DNA of 64,000 nt, from positions 75,147,295 through 75,211,294 of the forward strand of contig OX246739.1 of the NCBI GenBank assembly GCA_945910005.1, in the 5' to 3' direction. This stretch comes from Isoperla grammatica. Taxonomy: Eukaryota; Arthropoda; Insecta; Plecoptera; Perlodidae. Under the pieces are notes generated by a model that worked only from the letters and a program-made list of their open reading frames with translations, searched no databases and was not told the DNA's origin. The translations under genes and the position numbers were made by a program. How positions within the stretch are numbered: the first letter of the stretch is position 1; each line of letters begins with the position of its first letter. Of the stretch, positions 47,605-59,065 are shown piece after piece.

Positions 47605-47777
47605 CTTCCTCTCCATCTATTTCACTCTGTAACTTTTAACTGTATATAATTGTATGTAATTTGTGTTATTGTATGTACCTGTAGGCTAAAGAGGGTATGG
47701 GCATGCCCATAACCCTACACTGGCCATCCTGTCCTTCCATGGGACAGGAAAACAACAATAAAATTAATTAATTAATT
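47605..47777 (+). promoter_or_regulatory. LINE 3' untranslated region with two hairpins
   Basis: Two inverted repeats lie close together: 47692-47716 (AGGGTATGGGC / GCCCATAACCCT, one bulge) and 47728-47748 (CCTGTCC / GGACAGG, perfect 7-bp stem). The element then ends in AATAAAATTAATTAATTAATTA. In several LINE families a 3' hairpin is read by the reverse transcriptase, so these may be its recognition structure. Confidence 0.55.
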
Positions 47778-47791
47778 ACTGCGTTTGAAGT
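47778..47791. repeat. Right target-site duplication of the LINE
   Basis: ACTGCGTTTGAAGT, one mismatch from the left copy at 43340-43353. Confidence 0.7.
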
Positions 47792-50700
47792 GGGCGTTAT
47801 CTGTATTTGCGAAAACAACCCCAAATAATAAACAAATGAATGCGTGTAGTCATGCGTGTGAATACATTACCCCAGGCGGGGCGCAACCAGCGAGCGCAGA
47901 CATCGGTCATCCATACACCGGGTGGGTTTGCTGTCAACATAGAAAATGAAGCAAAACTGTAAAACTGGACCGTTAGAGTTTGCTCTCTGCAATCGTATAT
48001 GCACACATGCACCTGTAATCAGTGTGATCAGACAGATGACCCGCTTTGATCATAGAGGCATAGTTGTATATCGTGTCATTACGATGTTTTTCATTGAAAG
48101 CTGTTGATACATTTGAATTTAGAATAATTTAATTTACTGAATGGCATCCAGCCCGTGATACTTGAAGACATAGAGATTACAAATGTTTCCCACAAAATAT
48201 AATAATTTTCACTTGACCGCAATTTTCATTGTTAAAGTTTCTCACCGAACAAAAGGGAATGTTCTTTTGTTGAGCACTGGTAATGCGGAATAATACCGGA
48301 TTACAATAGCTAAGGTTTCAGTGTCCAGGCTTTGTAACACTGTTATGAGGTTAGCTCCATTACTAACTAGGTAAGCTCGTAACAATATGGGGCACAAGTA
48401 AATGAAACAAAGCAACTGCTGTAGAGTTGTTCAAAACGTGACGTGGGATGGTGTTATTATATTATTATTCAGTTATAACTGGGTCATGTTTGTGTGTACG
48501 TCAGTGGTCTAATTGTTGCAGTGATGGTAAAAACGTTTTGTTTACTTTTATAATGCACAAAGTAGGTCAAACTGATATATATATTGTTATGTCGTGTTGG
48601 GTAATATGTGACATGCTTGTGCTATAGCCCATCATTGCACAGAAACCATGATAACTCGTGCATATTAAAACTAATTTGATCACCGTTTTGCTTTGGTCGA
48701 AACACGTAATATAATTTTAACGGGTATTATTTTAATGTTACAGTATGAATTATATTCATATACTTCCTCAACATTTGTCTAATGAATCAATGTTCTCAGT
48801 AGTAGTTATTACTTATTTGGTTACTGCATGTGCATTATATTTAGTTATAAAATTAGCATTTGAAGAAGGAGATTAACATAACAAAATATTGTTTTTGACA
48901 AACAGAAATGAGAAGCGGAAAATATACGTGAACACAGAAAATAGAAGAAAGGTTTACAGTAATGATACAGAGACGAAACTAAACAAATGAACAGAACAAT
49001 TTAAAACGGATGTTCTAAAACTATCTCAACTGAAGCGAGCAAGATGAAAGACATCACGAGACATAAAGTAACGCAAATGAAATCAGCAAACAGCGAGAAT
49101 ATTCCTCATATTACTGTCACTAATTTTAAATCTCGAATTGTGAAATTATAATTATGTTTTTCAACCAACGTTTTAGATTGTATTGCAATCGAAGTGATCA
49201 TAAATTGTTGATAACATTTTCATTGATCAGATATCTCTTCTGCGGAAGTCCCAGGGACTCTGAAACCAAAGGAACACCGGGTATAAAGGTCGAGTGGGGC
49301 AACACACAAACACACTGCACGGTGTAACAAATATGTCTGAGCTGCGAAGCCCCAAACATTGGATGTTTTCATATCTATCTAGTAGACCCTGTCAACAAAG
49401 CCATTTCAGCACACGTGCCTCGCTTGCCTGGCGGGACCCGAGGTAGTCAACATTTATCACAACAGATAGCCGGGCCATTAAATAGAGCAGCGAGCTTCCG
49501 TATCAACTACGCCATTGAGAAACATTTTGAAAAATGCTTCCAAATTGAATTTTTTTCAACAGACAAAGCCATTTATTATATCTATCAAGATTAAATGTGT
49601 GAAGTAAAAGAAAACTGAAACTCACAAATAGCCGTAAATGTTTGATTGGAATTTTTCACTAAGGTACAAAAGTAGAGACGCCACAAATCATTCATAATTA
49701 AATACGAAATATTCGAGCTATTTTAATGTTTATTTCGTAGTTTTCGTCGAAGAAAAACTACTAAGTAAAACTCTTTCAGTTTGAGTGAATATGCATAATG
49801 CATACAAAATATATCTAAACTTTGAATAGTATTGCGGATTGCCCTGTTTTCACACCACTTTGAGGAATATTATTGTGTGTATTACCTCTACGTAATTACA
49901 AGGCTTGAACAATGACTCGACTGGTGATATAATATTACTTGTTTTTAAGTAAAAGTAGTTTGTAGGACAATATCCAGAGAGCTGTAATGTTTGTATGACA
50001 TGCTATTTGTATGAGTATATTTCATGCATGGCAGAATGTGAGATGGCCACAAGTTTAAACATGAAATGCACCATTTGATACATTTGAGTAGATCTCTCAT
50101 CTGTCAACGCGGTTCACTTGTGGCTCTTCCTACTACGCATTACACTAAGAGCATCACTCTCATGGTACTATTTTCATAACATAAAACAGTATATTCATAT
50201 TTTCATTGTGTAGTAAAAGTAAATTTAGTTCTCTGGAGAATGAGCTTCGCAATAGCTCTTCACAGGTGGGCTGTCATATAAATGATAATAAAAACTATAT
50301 AGACAAATATAATGTTTTATTGCTGTCACTTTAGACAAGTATTTAGTTGCACAGCAGTTCAACTTTATTGTCTCCGAAACGTCAACAATTGGAGAATTTC
50401 AACGTTGGCTCCTGAAGAAAAGCGGTCAAAATAATGGAAGTAGAAAACTAGTTATTCAGGCAGATTCGTTATTGAAAAAATTGTCTTAAGGAAGTTGAAA
50501 AAAAGTACGTTGAAATATTAAGTAAAGCCAAGAAATAAAAGATCATTTACAATCGGTTATAAGGTTTAAAGTGTAAATCGTATGGTTTATGTAATAAGAC
50601 GTATAGCTATGAGTGGATATAGTAGATATACTTTTGTACTAGTAAATCTTATATTATCAAGTCTGGCAATTGGAATATTTTTAGAACGGTATATTTCTAT

Positions 50701-51381
50701 CCAAGCACGACATTATTATTAATTCATCCTGTGACCGATGATAGAATCTAAACTGTATCAACACAAATGTAGTTCGTTTCTGGTTGAATGTTACATTATT
50801 GATGAAATATATGACTGGTAAAGTTAATTATTCTAAGATATTAAGACAAATTCGAAACCCACATGTTGTGGGCTCGTGGTTGATAGACAATTAAGTATGA
50901 GTTATTTCAATGTAATATAATATTTGGAACTACATAATCTAGTTTATTTTACATTACTATATTGTTTTCATTGGAACTAAAAACAAACACTTCAAACTTA
51001 CCCGTACAATTCACAAGGACATAATAACTACTTATCGAGGATAGTTCTAATCTAACGTTTCAAAAACTCACCTACTTGAAAAGCAAAATCTGAGATCGAA
51101 GTTCCTCTATAGCCAAGGATGCGAATGAACGTTGGAACAAATCAGTGCAGAAGAACTCGTACTCCGCCATTATGCCCCCTTCAGTCCCTGGCTGCGAGCC
51201 AACCAATAATAAACTATCCAATCACAATTACAGAAAACTCAACCTTCGATAGGCTGAGGGATGAACAACGATTGATCGTATAAGAATATTGAAGTTGTAT
51301 CTGATACCACAATGGTTACTTATTTACTTTATAGGTGACCTAGTACAGGTTTACAACCAGGCCCGTATCAATAGGCAACCC
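47792..51381. other. Non-coding spacer
   Basis: AT-rich with no supported gene, RNA or tandem repeat. Confidence 0.45.
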
Positions 51382-52050
51382 GCATCACAGGACGTGGCGA
51401 TAGACTCACAGGACGTGGCAATAGCATCACAGCACGTGGCAATAGCATCACAGCACGTGGCAATAGACTCACAGGACGTGGCAATAGCATCACAGCACGT
51501 GGCAATAGCATCACAGCACGTGGCAATAGACTCACAGGACGTGGCAATAGCATCACAGCACGTGGCAATAGCATCACAGCACGTGGCAATAGCATCACAG
51601 GACGTGGCAAAAGCATCACAGGACGTGGCAATAGCATCACAGCACGTGGCAATAGCATCACAGCACGTGGCAATAGCATCACAGGACGTGGCAATAGCAT
51701 CACAGCACGTGGCAATAGCATCACAGCACGTGGCAATAGCATCACAGGACGTGGCAATAGCATCACAGCACGTGGCAATAGCATCACAGCATGTGGCAAT
51801 AGCATCACAGCACGTGGCAATAGCATCACAGCACGTGGCAATAGCATCACAGCACGTGGCAATAGCATCACAGCACGTGGCAATAGCATCACAGCACGTG
51901 GCAATAGCATCACAGGACGTGGCAATAGCATCACAGCACGTGGCTATAGCATCACAGCACGTGGCAATAGCATCACAGCACGTGGCAATAGCATCACAGC
52001 ACGTGGCAATAGCATCACAGCACGTGGCAATAGCATCACAGTACGTGGAT
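51382..52050. repeat. 21-bp tandem array carrying an E-box in most units, about 32 copies
   Basis: Unit GCATCACAGCACGTGGCAATA. About two thirds of the units carry the palindromic E-box CACGTG; the rest read GGACGTGG, and one reads CATGTG. The left half shows a repeated order of one GACGTG unit and two CACGTG units (63-bp higher-order period); the right half is mostly CACGTG. Since 21 is a multiple of 3, both strands stay open: a plus frame of 272 codons with seven-residue repeats (IASQHVA) and a minus frame with MLLPRAV repeats. The plus frame has no ATG before the repeats and no domain, so it is not called a gene. Confidence 0.92.
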
Positions 52051-52493
52051 ACAGACCCGGCACCTCCACCATTTCAAACAATTTTCTTTTCATTTCTTTA
52101 CACATGATATAATGTATATAAAGTAAGAAAACATTTTTCGGTAAAACCAATCCAAAGTTTATTTTATCAATAATCACAATAACAAATTGGCAACTTAATA
52201 AGAGTTTGTTCCGTGTCGAACTTAAACATCATCTGTTGGTAAAGAACTGGTTTTCGAGTCTTCCAAGTGGAATCGAAAGTTTCTGGTTCTGGCATTTCCA
52301 ATCACATCAGAGCTAGTTGAATCTTCCTTACGGGACTGAATGACAACCTGCCGCTTGCAGCACTGCGAGCGTTCCGGCCACTGAGCACTGTCTTCCAGAA
52401 GTCACCAATAACTACTCAAAGGGGCAGTTATCAATGAAGGTCAATAGTTTTACCAATGAATTAGGAATTCTATTATAGGATAATAACGATTAC
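52051..52493. other. Non-coding spacer
   Basis: No gene or repeat recognised. Confidence 0.5.
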
Positions 52494-52494
52494 T

Positions 52495-52682
52495 AGGCCC
52501 TTATTCTGTAATTATCCCGCTTTGGATGCGGGCCGATATGGAAACAATTGAGAAATAATAACACAAGTATTGGAAATTATTGAGGCAGTTATATTGTTGT
52601 GGAACCGCAATTGTTTCCATATCGGCCGCTTTCGACCCAAAGCGGCCCGCCTCCATAGCGGGATAATTACAGAATAAGGGTC
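52495..52682. mobile_element. MITE with ~55-75-bp inverted repeats
   Basis: Left arm from about 52497 (CCCTTATTCTGTAATTATCC, CGCTTTGGATGCGGGCC, GATATGGAAACAATTG) and right arm 52608-52681, its reverse complement with an additional GGTCGAAAGCGG insertion. The ends AGG(A)CCCTTATTCTG are the putative termini. No clear target duplication. Confidence 0.85.
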
Positions 52683-52700
52683 CTGATGGTTTTCACAAAT

Positions 52701-52740
52701 GCTGAAACCAAATACCTTATTGTAAGGTATTTGCTGAAAC
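52701..52740. repeat. 24-bp palindrome flanked by 8-bp direct repeats
   Basis: GCTGAAAC at 52701-52708 and 52733-52740 flanks a perfect palindrome (CAAATACCTTA paired with TAAGGTATTT). It looks like a tiny insertion with an 8-bp target duplication or a repair-slip footprint. Confidence 0.6.
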
Positions 52741-53340
52741 TATGCGGGTGGCGGCCTTCGTGATATGTTTGAGAAGGTTGCAATAAAGAAACAGTTGAAC
52801 TCAATATTCTAGTAGAAAAAAACACCTCATTTCGTAGAGATCAGGCGTGATATTGGAATAAAATTGATTTGTGTGGTAATTTGGGATTTGTGTCTTTAAT
52901 TGGCTATTAATTTTAAACACAACTACACAACTTGTATGCAATTTAAAAATCAGACTCGCTCATTTTTTAGGTTATGTTTCATTAATATTATTTGACACCA
53001 TAAGGCCTCTGTGACGTCACATTAAAACAACAAAAGCGGCGCCTTGTTGTGTTTTAAACAAACATTTAATATACACCAATAAAACAAAGAATATAATTAC
53101 CTGTCAGCAAAAACGACAGTTTGACTTCACAATTCCTCAATGGCAGCTAATGCTATTGTTGAAGGTTATAGTGTATCCTATGCCCTTTGGACGGACCGCT
53201 CGCCCCAACATTATTAGTGCTGGTTCCCCATAATAATAACAGTGGAAGTTTTAGTGCAAATTGATTTCAAGTATAACGTATCACAGTACAAATGGTTACA
53301 TAAGACGCTTTTAACCAAGTAACTTAATGCAATTACTGCT
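52741..53340. other. Non-coding spacer
   Basis: No gene or repeat recognised. Confidence 0.5.
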
Positions 53341-53725
53341 TACTAGGGATGCTCAACGATATCAAAATCAAACATCGATATTTTCCCATAAAAGCCAAAC
53401 GATAGCGATGCATCAATTTTCCGCGCATTTTTTATGAAAAATATCGTTTCCGTGACACTTTCCTTTACGTGATCCAGCCGCCGCGCCCCCTAACGAGACC
53501 GTTGCTCCCCCCCCCCCCCCCCCCCCCGCTCACCCGGATAATCAAACGACGAGAACTGCAAAAATACTCAATGCAAAAAAAAACAGAAAATTCGGACCGT
53601 TATTTGAAATGTTGTTTTTCATATACATAAAAAAATGTTTATTAAATATCGCGCTACAGAATAAAAACATCGATATCGAAAAGGTTTGTAGTATCGATAT
53701 ATTTCGATATCGAAGGGCAAGTGTC
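53341..53725. repeat. ATCGAT-rich possible hAT-like element with poly-C tract
   Basis: Starts TAGGGATGCTCAACGATATC and holds many ATCGAT/CGATATC motifs at both ends (near 53359, 53384, 53669, 53693 and 53704), including one TATCGATA. The centre has a 21-bp poly-C tract (53507-53527). The arrangement resembles some non-autonomous hAT elements, but matching ends and target duplication were not established. Confidence 0.35.
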
Positions 53726-54838
53726 GAGTGTTACTCGCGGTGAGATTCAAGCCGTAAAGAAGCAATCAAGGGATATGGATTCAGGTCCCGTCCAGACATT
53801 AATTTTTCAAATCGTTCTCACCTCAAACCCTACAACACACCCTGAATAGCATGTCTGCATTGATGACGATAAAGGCGTAAGTCTGGAAATGCAATTTCGT
53901 TTTTTTGTCTTTTGTATCTATAGAAAAAATGTAATCGAAATGTCTTGAAGTGTTTCTGTTGTGCTGCAGACTCTAACAATGCTAGACAAAACATATTGGC
54001 TCTAGGAAATACGAGACGCAAGGAAATACTATCCCGCTGCTACCAAGAAAGAAAATACCAAGTTATATGTTCTGTCGACCCTACTGATACAAGACCAAGA
54101 AACAAAATAGAAATCAGAAGTTTAGTAAAATACTTGGAATGACATATTCGTTGCGCTGATGCTATGGCTTTGGTCTCGGAAAAAGTGTTATTATTTCATT
54201 TATATAGTTAATATTATATAAAAGTGTATGAACACCACACGAACATTTACCACGATACGGTATGAATACAAAATATTCTTAACTTAAACGATACTTCTGT
54301 GTGTTTGGCCGTGTTTGCTTTTTGTATGGTGTATTATGTATTATTTAAATATTCTCATGATCTATCGTTTAAATTGATCACTGTTTTGTTTATATTGCCG
54401 AGTAGTTGACGTAGATTGAACATAGGGCTCTGTACTGGGGTTGTTTCATATACCTCGGCATACAACTACAATGTATGTGCACAAGTACAATGTATGTCCA
54501 TCAGACTTGACAGTGTACGCAAAGAATCTCAGCATTATTGTCACTTCGGGTGCCAGGAAGTTATAGTGTGACTGTCATGCAAATACAGTAAGTCTATTCT
54601 TCTACGTCCACAAAATTATAATTGACATCGTCGGCAATTAAATAATGGTGTGCCAAATAAGTTATGTATCTCTTTCTACCATATTCTATTTATAATTTGT
54701 TTTAAGTATATGTTTTTTACGCCTTTCAAGCATACTTTTGTTTACAAATTAACTATTTTTATTACAGAAAAAGACGGATATTATGGTCGCTAATTCAATA
54801 CCTTTAATGACTCCCACATATACATATACATATACCGA
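53726..54838. other. Non-coding spacer
   Basis: No supported gene. Frames at 53830-54021 (-) and 53945-54142 (+) overlap and show no motif. Confidence 0.4.
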
Positions 54839-55121
54839 TAGAGGTGGCTCAGCGGTAAGACGCGAGACTCTAATTCGGGAGGTCGCCGGTTCGATTCCGG
54901 CCACCGGCAATCCTGACTGAAGGTTTTTTCCGAGGTTTTCCTCAGTCGTAGAGGCGAATGCTGGGATTTAGTCCTACAATTAGCCCTCGGACATTCCTTC
55001 CCAGCTATCCAAACACCCTAATAACCAGTCACCTGAAGAGGGGCACATCAGGTAAAGCTGGTGTGCACCCTATAACGGGTATTCCTACGAAAAATTATTA
55101 TTATTATTATTATATACATAT
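54839..55121 (+). mobile_element. tRNA-derived SINE (family C), full-length copy
   Basis: The head has A box TGGCTCAGCGGT (about 54845-54856) and a perfect B box GGTTCGATTCC (about 54888-54898), the two internal promoter elements for RNA polymerase III. The body (CTGACTGAAGG, TTCCTCAGTCGT, ACATTCCTTCCCA, GGGGCACATCAGG) is followed by an (ATT)n tail. Further copies are at 33138-33262 (+), 41740-41897 (-) and 62440-62673 (-). The tail suggests mobilisation by a LINE with a short repeated 3' end. Confidence 0.85.
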
Positions 55122-55124
55122 TAT

Positions 55125-56547
55125 TTCTCTTTTTAAAAAAAAAATGCCTTTATAATAAACATATGATTTTTTTACAAGATGGCGGATCAAGTTACAACCT
55201 TATAACTTAAGTATATTATTTCTTGATATGTTGCTAATAAATGCACGAAATATTATTTAAATCCGTTAAGAAGTTTTCTTTAAAGAAATTAAAACCTTCA
55301 AGTTGATGGATTTCCGCATAATTTCATTCCACCATGGTCTACTCAATAGGCTCTAATTCATAAACTATTAAATCTATCAGTGTATGGAAAGTTCCATAAT
55401 GTAGATACAGACTATATCTAAAATTTTATATTTATTAGTTATACGATAACCCGCTTTTAAAACATAATAAAAGCTTTTTAATTTGTCGACCAAGTTCGTT
55501 GTTAACATTTGCATGTTTGCTGTGAAGATCATTAAATATAACACGTCATTGTAGCCATTCTATGATAGCTATCAAAATTCCAAATACATAATGAGAAAGG
55601 TCTGACTACGTAAGCCATTTCGGCAGCATACTATTTGCATCTAACTTCAATGGTCCGCAAATGCGAATCATATCGGTGGAACACTGTAAAAACGAAGAAA
55701 ATTACTGCCGTAAATAAACAATATTTGTTTATAACATGGCGATTGAAGCTACAATTTTGAAACTGTTGTCGTGTGTTGGTACTGTTGATATAGACTTACA
55801 TATAAAAATTTATTTATATCGGTATGTAAGTTTTAATTTAATTAAATAAATAACAAAACATGTGTTTCAGTTGTTAATTTTTTGTAGGTTGGCATCTTAC
55901 GTCATTGTAGCCATCATATGACAGCTATCGAAATTCCAAATAATATTGCATATGTATTGTTACGTACGCTATGTTTGGTATATACTATGTGCATCTAACT
56001 GCAATAGTCCGCAAATGCAATTCATATCGGTGGAACACTGTACAAATGAAGAAATTATTGTAGTAAATAAACAATATTTTTTTATAACATGGCGGATAAA
56101 CTTACAATTTTGAAACTTTTGTGAAGTGTTGGTATTGTTTATGTGAATCTACAAGTGAAACATTATTTAATCCGATTGTAAGTTTTCATTTAATTAAATA
56201 AATAAACAATTTTGGTTTTTCAGTAATTAATTTTTTGTAGGTTGGCATCTTGACGAATTTTGCTGGTTATGTTAACAGCATCGAGTTTAGTAGTCACAAA
56301 TGTTGACAGAAAATTTCAGCCAAATACGTCAAGCCGTTTGACCTGTGCGCGACGAACAAAATTTAGCGCACACACATACAGACATACATACATACATACA
56401 TACATACATACATACATACATACATACATACATACATACATACATACATACATACATACATACAGACATACATACATACATACACACAGACAAAGCGCCG
56501 ATCGAGTTGTATGGAGAGATTCACTCCGCTTCGCTACGCTCATCTAA
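55125..56547. mobile_element. Non-autonomous element, copy 1, 5'-truncated
   Basis: About 1.4 kb, collinear with 56636-58130. It contains three diverged copies of a module with ATGGCG, then TTGTAGCCAT or a related phrase, CATATCGGTGGAACACTGTA and AAATAAACAATATTT, with ~355 bp between the second and third. Near the right end is a (CATA)n tract followed by the terminus CGCTTCGCTACGCTCATCTA. The left terminus is missing; the SINE tail abuts it. Confidence 0.7.
56375..56485. repeat. (CATA)n microsatellite, copy 1
   Basis: About 26 tetramers with rare CAGA variants. The overlapping open frames with HTYI or CMYV repeats are artefacts. Confidence 0.95.
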
Positions 56548-57240
56548 CTAGGAAAACGCTCCGCGTTGCCAGATGAGCCAATGCCAGATGGTTCAATGTT
56601 TTAAAGCAAACAAAACTTTTGAGTATCATATTTCTCTTTAAAAAAAAAAAATGCCTTTATAATAAACATATGATTTTTTTACAAGATGGCGGATCAAGTT
56701 ACAACCTTATAACTTTAGTATACTATTTCTTGATATGTTGCTAATAAATGCACGAAATATTATTTAAATCCGTTGAGAAGTTTTCTTTAAAGAAATTAAA
56801 ACATTCAAGTTGATGGATTTCCGCATAATTTCATTCCACCATGGTCTACTCAATAGGCTCTAATTCATAAACTATTAAACCTATCAGTGTATGGAAAGTT
56901 CCATAATGTAGATACAGACTATATCTAAAATTTTATATTAATTAATTATACGATAACCCGCTTTTAAAACATAATAAAAGCTTTTTAATTTGTCGACCAA
57001 GTTCGTTGTTAACATTTGCATGTTTGCCGTGAAGGTCATTAAATATATCACGTCATTGTAGCCATTCTATGATAGATATCAAAATTCCAAATACATAGTG
57101 AGAAAGGTCTAACTGCGTAAGCCATTTCGGCAGCATACTATTTGCATCTAACTTCAATGGTCAGCAAATGCGAATCATATCGGTGGAACACTGTAAAAAC
57201 GAAGAAAATTACTGCCGTAAATAAACAATATTTGTTTATA

Positions 57241-57365
57241 CTAGGAAAACGCTCCGCGCACATACATACAGACATACATACAGACATACATACATACAGA
57301 CACACAGACAAAGCGCCGATCGAGTTGTATGGAGAGATTCACTCCGCTTCGCTACGCTCATCTAA
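57241..57365. mobile_element. 125-bp mini-copy nested inside copy 2
   Basis: It joins the left terminus (CTAGGAAAACGCTCCGCG) to the (CATA)n tract and right terminus (GCTTCGCTACGCTCATCTA). The empty site is visible in copy 1 (TTTATAACATGG near 55731), and no target-site duplication is evident. This shows that the two terminal sequences belong to one mobile unit. Confidence 0.75.
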
Positions 57366-57999
57366 ACATGGCGATTGAAGCAACAATTTTGAAACTGTTG
57401 TCGTGTGTTGGTACTATTGATATAGACTTACATATAAAAAATTATTTATATCGGTATGTAAGTTTTAATTTAATTAAATAAATAACAAAACATGTGTTTC
57501 AGTTGTTAATTTTTTGTAGGTTGGCATCTTACGTCATTGTAGCCATCATATGACAGCTATCGAAATTCCAAATAATATTGCATATGTATTGTTACGTACG
57601 CTATGTTTGGTGTAACATATGTACATCTAACTGCAATAGTCCGCAAATGCAATTCATATCGGTGGAACACTCTAAAAATGAAGAAATTATTGTAGTAAAT
57701 AAACAATATTTTTTTATAACATGGCGGATAAACTTACAATTTTGAAATTTTTGTCCAAGTGTTGGTATTGTTCATGTGAATCTACAAGTGAAACATTATT
57801 TAAATCCGATTGTAAGTTTTCATTTAATTAAATAAATAAACAATTTTGGTTTTTCAGTAATTAATTTTTTGTAGGTTGGCATCTTGACGAATTTTGCTGG
57901 TTATGTTAACAGCATCGAGTTTAGTAGTCACAAATGTTGACAGAAAATTTCAGCCAAATACGTCAAGCCGTTTGACCTGTGCGCGACGAACAAAATTTA

Positions 58000-58143
<144 letters not shown>

Positions 58144-58326
58144 TCATGTAGCTTTAAAATCAATTGCTAGTAATGTAATGTAACGTAATGTTTTCTTTAT
58201 TTAAGGTTTGAGTTTTCACTCTTTATAACCTAAATTTACATGTACATATTATGATACTCAAAAGTTTTGTTTCCTTTAAAACATTGAACCAACTCGCTCA
58301 TCTGGCAACGCGGAGCGTTTTCCTAG

Positions 58327-58629
58327 TTAAACTGATTTGCAGTGGGGGACTTTAATTTAAAGTGACTAAACCAACCCTGTAGGCTTCGAACACCATCGAC
58401 GAGTGAGCGATAACCAATCAAAGATCGATATTTCAAATATGAAACAGTTGAATCAGTGATTGGACAGTGCGAACACCTGCGGACAGATGCCAGAATCAAC
58501 AAGGCCGATTCAGAACAACTTTGAATTTATTGAGTGCTTCGTTGCTAGGACGGCTCCAAAGTCACCGTTTACTTATTCCTAAGCCAAGAAGTAATGGAAT
58601 TGAATCCACATTAGAAGTTAAAAAATTTC
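58327..58629. other. Non-coding, possibly SINE body
   Basis: This may be the 3' body of the minus-strand tRNA-like element that follows. No gene. Confidence 0.35.
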
Positions 58630-58709
58630 TGCCTGAAGCGGGATTTGAACCCGAGACCTTCTGCATTGGAAGCAGGGATGCTAACCACTGGACCAACGAG
58701 CCACCTAAA
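58630..58709 (-). mobile_element. tRNA-like head (tRNA-Gly-like) of a SINE or a tRNA pseudogene
   Basis: On the minus strand it reads GGTCCAGTGGTTAGCATCCC (A-box/D-arm), CTGCTTCCAATGCAG (anticodon-like arm) and CGGGTTCAAATCCCG (T-arm with B box). The D, anticodon and T arms fold, but the 5' GGCTCGT and the 3' CTTCAGGC cannot pair as an acceptor stem, so it is not a functional tRNA gene. Confidence 0.6.
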
Positions 58710-58714
58710 TATTA

Positions 58715-59065
58715 ATATACATTGTAATTTGTACTTGTACATAGCTACGTTCTGTTAATTGAAATGAGTAACATGTAATTGGGCAATCAACTGACATAAC
58801 AGATGTTTACTCAATTAGATTGTTAGGCATAATTTCAATGTTGATGTTTCATTATAGCCAAGTACACAATAATATTACAGAATATTTATATATATTGTAA
58901 TTTGTACATGTACATAGCTATATACGTTCTATTAATTAAAATGAGTAACATGTAATTGGGCAATCAACTGACATAACAGATGTTTACTCAATTAGATTGT
59001 TAGGCATAGTTTCAATGTTGATGTTCCATTATAGGCAAGTACACTATAATATTGTCTACGAACAA
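58715..59065. repeat. 173-bp tandem duplication
   Basis: The segment starting ATTGTAATTTGTAC at 58721 recurs at 58894 with about a dozen differences. Two copies only. Confidence 0.85.

Larger units (their letters stand above)
43354..47778 (+). mobile_element. Jockey-like non-LTR retrotransposon (LINE), near full length, inactive
   Basis: It has a 5' untranslated region of about 257 bp, ORF1 with a CCHC zinc knuckle, ORF2 with AP-type endonuclease and reverse transcriptase domains, and a 3' region ending in ATTAATTAATTA. It is bracketed by a 14-bp direct repeat with one mismatch: ACTGCGTTTGGAGT at 43340-43353 and ACTGCGTTTGAAGT at 47778-47791, which looks like the target-site duplication. There is no RNase H or LTR. 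Two in-frame stops in ORF2 make this copy defective. Confidence 0.88.

Noticed and set aside
51289..52107. 272-codon plus-strand frame with IASQHVA repeats as a gene
   Set aside because: Begins at TTG with no ATG before the array, is almost wholly a 21-bp repeat, and the opposite strand is equally open.
58630..58709. Functional tRNA-Gly gene
   Set aside because: D, anticodon and T arms fold, but the acceptor stem cannot pair, as in SINE heads.
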